From assembly GCF_045679555.1 (NCBI RefSeq), contig NC_092093.1:63741890-63805889 (forward strand): 64,000 nucleotides of DNA. The letters are read 5' to 3'. Position numbers and translations under genes: made by a program. The notes beneath the pieces were generated by a model, which saw only the letters and a list, made by a program, of their open reading frames with translations, ran no database searches and was not told the DNA's origin. The first letter of the stretch is position 1. Each line of letters opens with the position of its first letter. Positions 59,651 through 64,000 of the stretch are shown here, piece after piece. The DNA comes from Salvelinus alpinus (lineage: Eukaryota; Chordata; Actinopteri; Salmoniformes; Salmonidae).

Positions 59651-60294
59651 GTGTTAGCTCCAGGGTGTTGCTTTAAGTGGTAGTGAAAGCTGCTTTGCTT
59701 TTAAAAACAGTTTGTCTTAATGAGACCGGGGGACGAGGGGGGGAGGCAGAGGGGAGGAGGATCACAGCTGAACCCTATTGCAGTCCTTTCCTGTCTGAGG
59801 TGCTTCAGGCTGGGGTCACGCCCAGGGTCACGCTGGCCCGTCACTCTGACTGGGTCCTGGTGCCGGTTCTCATCTGCTGCAGGGTGTGTGTGTGGGGAAT
59901 GTATGTGTGCGTGTGTGTGTGTTGTCGTCAAAGGAGTGTGTATGTTTGTAGAGATCAGGGCAGGAGGCACATCTGTTTCTGATATCCCAGAAAGCCTTGC
60001 TCTCAGGGCCTGGAGGTGCTGGTGTGCCTTTGGAGAAGGAGGAGAGAGCGAGGGAGATGGAGGGAGTGAGAGAGGTGGAGGGAGAGAGAGAGGGAGGGAG
60101 GTGGAGGGAGCGAGCGAGCGAGCGAGCGAGCGAGAGAGAGAGGGAGGGAGGTGGAAGGAGAGAGAGAGAGAGGGAGGGAGGTGGAGGGGGAGAGAGAGAG
60201 ACAAGGGAGGGAGAAGTAGCCAGAGAGGGCAAGTGAATGGTCACACACTGTGTCAGGTAGAAGATGGTGTGATGTGGCATTGGTTTCAGTAGGC
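59651..60294. repeat. Spacer with GA-rich tract
   Basis: 59651-60039 is unique-looking (a GT tract at about 59884-59925). 60040-60225 is purine-rich on the + strand with a GCGA run (about 60110-60133). No gene recognised. Confidence 0.7.
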
Positions 60295-61165
60295 TCTGGT
60301 GTTCTCTTCTCTCCTGGTGTTCACCATTCCTCCTTCTTCTCCTCCTCTTCTCTCCTGGTGTTCACCATTCCTCCTTCTTCTCCTCTTCTTCTCTCCTGGT
60401 GTTCACCATTCCTCCTTCTTCTCCTCCTCTTCTCTCCTGGTGTTCACCATTCATCCTTCTTCTCCTCCTCTTCTCTCCTGGTGTTCACCATTCCTCCTTC
60501 TTCTCCTCCTCTTCTCTCCTGGTGTTCACCATTCCTCCTTCTTCTCCTCCTCTTCTCTCCTGGTGTTCACCATTCCCCCTTCTTCTCCTCTTCTTCTCTC
60601 CTGGTGTTCACCATTCCTCCTTCTTCTCCTCCTCTTCTCTCCTGGTGTTCACCATTCCTCTTTCTTCTCCTCCTCTTCTTTCCTGGTGTTCACCATTCCT
60701 CCTTCTTCTCCTCCTCTTCTCTCCTGGTGTTCACCATTCCCCCTTCTTCTCCTCCTCTTCTCTCCTGGTGTTCACCATTCCTCCTTCTTCTCCTCCTCTT
60801 CTCTCCTGGTGTTCACCATTCCTCCTTCTTCTCCTCTTCTTCTCTCCTGGTGTTCACCATTCCTCCTTCTTCTCCTCCTCTTCTCTCCTGGTGTTCACCA
60901 TTCCTCTTTCTTCTCCTCCTCTTCTCTCCTAGTGTTCACCATTCCTCCTTCTTCTCCTCCTCTTCTCTCCTGGTGTTCACCATTCCTCTTTCTTCTCCTC
61001 CTCTTCTCTCCTGGTGTTCACCATTCCTCCTTCTTCTCCTCCTCTTCTCTCCTGGTGTTCACCATTCCCCCTTCTTCTCCTCTTCTTCTCTCCTGGTGTT
61101 CACCATTCCTCCTTCTTCTCCTCCTCTTCTCTCCTGGTGTTCATCATTCCTCCTTCCCCCCTTCC
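60295..61165. repeat. 41-bp pyrimidine-rich minisatellite, about 21 copies
   Basis: Units contain TCTCCTGGTGTTCACCATTC followed by CTCCTTCTTCTCCTCCTCTT. Variants in CTC/CCC/TCT after CATTC are scattered. An inverted motif GGTGTTCACC (5-bp arms) is in each unit. Confidence 0.95.
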
Positions 61166-62996
61166 TCTTCTCTCTTCTCTGTATTTGTATTTATTAAGGA
61201 TCCCCATTAGTTCCTGCCAAGGCAGCAGCTACTCTTCCTGTGGTCCATTAGGTCCTGCCAAGGCTGCAGCTACTCTTCCTGGGGCCCATTAGTTCCTGCC
61301 AAGGCAGCAGCTACTCTTCCTGGGGCCCATTAGTTCCTGCCAAGGCAGCAGCTACTCTTCCTGAGGTCCATTAGTTCCTGCCAAGGCAGCAGCTACTCTT
61401 CCTGTGGTCCATTAGGTCCTGCCAAGGCAGCAGCTACTCTTCCTGGGGCCCATTGGTTCCTGCCAAGGCAGCAGCTACCCTTCCTGGGGCCCATTAGTTC
61501 CTGCCAAGGCAGCAGCTACTCTTCCTGAGGTCCATTAGTTCCTGCCAAGGCAGCAGCTACTTTTCCTGGGGTCCATTAGTTCCTGCCAAGGCAGCAGCTA
61601 CTCTTCCTGTGGTCCATTAGTTCCTGCCAAGGCAGCAGCTACTCTTCCTAGGGCCCATTAGTTCCTGCCAAGGCAGCAGCTACTCTTCCTGAGGTCCATT
61701 AGTTCCTGCCAAGGCAGCAGCTACTCTTCCTGAGGTCCATTAGTTCCTGCCAAGGCAGCAGCTACTCTTCCTGAGGTCCATTAGTTCCTGCCAAGGCAGC
61801 AGCTTCTCTTCCTAGGGTCCATTAGTTCCTGCCAAGGCAGCAGCTACTCTTCCTGGGGTCCATTCGTTCCAGCCAAGGCAGCAGCTATTCTTCCTGTGGT
61901 CCATTTGTTCCTGCCAAGGCAGCAGCTACTATTCCTGTTGTCCATTAGTTCCTGCCAAGGCAGCAACTACTATTCCTGTTGTCCATTAGTTCGTGCCAAG
62001 GCAGCAGCTACTATTCCTGTTGTCCATTAGTTTCTGCCAAGGCTACAGCTACTATTCCTGTTGTCCATTAGTTCCTGCCAAGGCAGCAGCTACTATTCCT
62101 GTTGTCCATTAGTTCCTGCCAAGGCTGCAGCTACTATTCCTGTTGTCCATTAGTTCCTGCCAAGGCAGCAGCTACTATTCCTGTTGTCCATTAGTTCCCG
62201 CCAAGGCAGCAGCTACTATTCCTGTGGTCCATTAGTTCCTGCCAAGGCAGCAGCTACTCTTCCTGGGGTCCATTCGTTCCAGCCAAGGCAGCAGCTATTC
62301 TTCCTGTGGTCCATTTGTTCCTGCCAAGGCAGCAGCTACTATTCCTGTTGTCCATTAGTTCCTGCCAAGGCAGCAACTACTATTCCTGTTGTCCATTAGT
62401 TCGTGCCAAGGCAGCAGCTACTATTCCTGTTGTCCATTAGTTTCTGCCAAGGCTACAGCTACTATTCCTGTTGTCCATTAGTTCCTGCCAAGGCAGCAGC
62501 TACTATTCCTGTTGTCCATTAGTTCCTGCCAAGGCTGCAGCTACTATTCCTGTTGTCCATTAGTTCCTGCCAAGGCAGCAGCTACTTTTCCTGTTGTCCA
62601 TTAGTTCCTGCCAAGGCAGCAGCTACTATTCCTGTGGTCCATTAGTTCCTGCCAAGGCAGCAGCTACTATTCCTGTTGTCCATTAGTTCCTGCCAAGGCA
62701 GCAGCTACTATTCCTGTTGTCCATTAGTTCGTGCCAAGGCAGCAGCTACTATTCCTGTTGTCCATTAGTTCCTGCCAAAGCTGCAGCTACTATTCCTGTT
62801 GTCCATTAGTTCCTGCCAAGGCAGCAGCTACTATTCCTGTGGTCCATTAGTTCCTGCCAAGGCAGCAGCTACTATTCCTGTGGTCCATTAGTTCCTGCCA
62901 AGGCAGCAGCTACTATTCCTGTGGTCCATTAGTTCCTGCCAAGGCAGCAGCTACTATTCCTGTGGTCCATTAGTTCCTGCCAAGGCAGCAGCTACT
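61166..62996. repeat. 41-bp minisatellite with higher-order structure, about 43 copies
   Basis: Units contain ATTAGTTCCTGCCAAGGCAG and CAGCTACTCTTCCTG. The array begins with GTATTTATTAAGGATCCCC, which looks like the end of a dispersed salmonid repeat, so the tandem array may have grown from it. A 410-bp (10-unit) block is duplicated within it. Confidence 0.96.
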
Positions 62997-63705
62997 CTAC
63001 CTTCTTCTTTCTTCCTTCTTTTTTCTTTTTTCCTCCTCTTCTGTCTCCTCTTCTCTCCTCTTCTGTCTCCTCTTCTGTCTCCTCTTCTGTCTCCTCTTCT
63101 CTTGTCTCCTCTTCTCTCCCCTTCTTTCCTCCTGTTCTGTCTCCTCTTCTCTTGTCTCCTCTTCTGTCGCCTCTTCTGTCTCCTCTTCTCTTGTCTCCTC
63201 TTCTCTCCTCTTCTTTCCCCCTCTTCTGTCTCCTCTTCTCTTCTCTCTTATTCTTTCCCCCTCTTCTGTCTCCTCTTCTCTTCTCTCTTCTTCTTTCCTC
63301 CTCTTCTGTCTCATCTTCTCTTGTCTCCTCTTCTGTCTCCTCTTCTCTTGTCTCCTCTTCTCTCCTCTTCTTTCCTCCTCTTCTGTCTCCTCTTCTGTCT
63401 CCTCTTCTCTTGTCTCCTCTTGTCTCCTCTTCTGTCTCCTCTTCTGTCTCCTCTTCTCTTGTCTCCTCTTCTCTCCTCTTCTTTCCTCCTCTTCTGTCTC
63501 CTCTTCTCTTCTCTCTTCTTCTTTCCTCCTCTTCTGTCTCCTCTTCTCTTGTCGCCTCTTGTCTCCTCTTCTGTCTCCTCTTCTCTTGTCTCCTCTTGTC
63601 TCCTCTTCTGTCTCCTCTTCTCTTGTCTCCTCTTGTCTCCTCTTCTTTTCTCCTCTTCTCCACCTCCTCCTCCTGCTCTTACTCCTCCTCCTCTTCTCCT
63701 CCAGT
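62997..63705. repeat. TCTCCTCTTCTGTC-type pyrimidine repeat
   Basis: Irregular repeats of TCTCCTCTTCTGTC and TCTTGTC over 0.7 kb. The opposite strand encodes meaningless REEETEEE-type frames. Confidence 0.93.
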
Positions 63706-64000
63706 CAGTCAGTAGTGTAGAAAGTGATCTAGCTAGATGAAATGCCACGGCAGTCTTTGAACAGGGCCTGTAAAGCAGACACATATTAACGAGCATGACT
63801 AACAAGCTGCAGGACCCACAGATCAGGAACACTCACTACACACACACATGCCTGCAAAAACACACACACACGCTCTTAAACACTCATACATGCACACACA
63901 CACGTGTGCATACACACAAATGTGCACATGCACACACTCTTACATGCTCATACACATTCATACACGCACACATGCACACACAAAGGTGCACACACACACA
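63706..64000. repeat. Unique segment then interrupted CA repeat at the window end
   Basis: About 130 bp of unique sequence followed from 63838 by CA runs broken by TG, TA and GC dinucleotides up to the end of the window. Confidence 0.75.

Noticed and set aside
60250-61292. Open frames of about 300 codons with SPGVHHSSFF repeats
   Set aside because: Three overlapping frames all open through the 41-bp minisatellite; repeat artefact.
62992-63832. REEETEEE and SPLLSPLL open frames
   Set aside because: Low-complexity pyrimidine repeat; no conserved domain.

Overview
The window looks like nuclear DNA from a salmonid fish. Diagnostic signs are an HpaI-type tRNA-derived SINE, at least seven Tc1/mariner elements or remnants in different states of decay, 3' ends of non-LTR retrotransposons of the kinds common in trout and salmon, and very long CA/GT and minisatellite arrays. 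Species cannot be fixed from the sequence alone. There is no sign of bacterial or viral genes. Protein genes are split into short exons with GT-AG introns, so most long open frames in the repeats are meaningless.

Four protein-coding genes can be assembled. (1) The last four coding exons of a P4-ATPase flippase, atp8a2, on the + strand (1507-6966, the rest lies to the left of the window). (2) shisa2, two exons on the - strand (22840-32279), tail-to-tail with atp8a2, the same arrangement as in the human genome. (3) spice1, 17 coding exons on the + strand (34843-40947), encoding a spindle and centriole protein, divergent from shisa2. (4) An unnamed gene on the - strand (44081-47258, seven coding exons, 840 residues) with two N-terminal CARD domains, a histidine-rich tandem repeat and a C-terminal region I do not recognise. 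It faces spice1 tail-to-tail across a Tc1 element.

Between and inside these genes the sequence is mostly mobile DNA. 8.1-20.5 kb is a stack of nested elements: a Tc1 copy carrying a 239-bp insertion, a deleted Tc1, a Tc1 inserted cleanly into another Tc1, a TTAA-flanked piggyBac-like element, a Tc1-derived repeat carrying two SINE pieces, and a 2.2-kb terminal-inverted-repeat element. The shisa2 intron holds a Tc1 split by an L2-like LINE. 20.6-22.8 kb is micro- and minisatellite. The right part (47.6-64 kb) has no gene I can support. It holds a Tc1-derived repeat, long CA/GT tracts, a 27-bp minisatellite of about 100 copies interrupted by a LINE and capped by a Tc1 deletion derivative, then about 5.5 kb of pyrimidine-rich and 41-bp-period minisatellites.

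No coordinated new system such as a defence island is visible. The most unusual gene is the tandem-CARD gene with its modular phase-1 exons. The most unusual non-coding structures are a perfect 36-bp palindrome about 1 kb upstream of shisa2, a ten-unit higher-order repeat in the 41-bp minisatellite, and a 23-bp minisatellite that starts within about 45 bp of the shisa2 stop codon.
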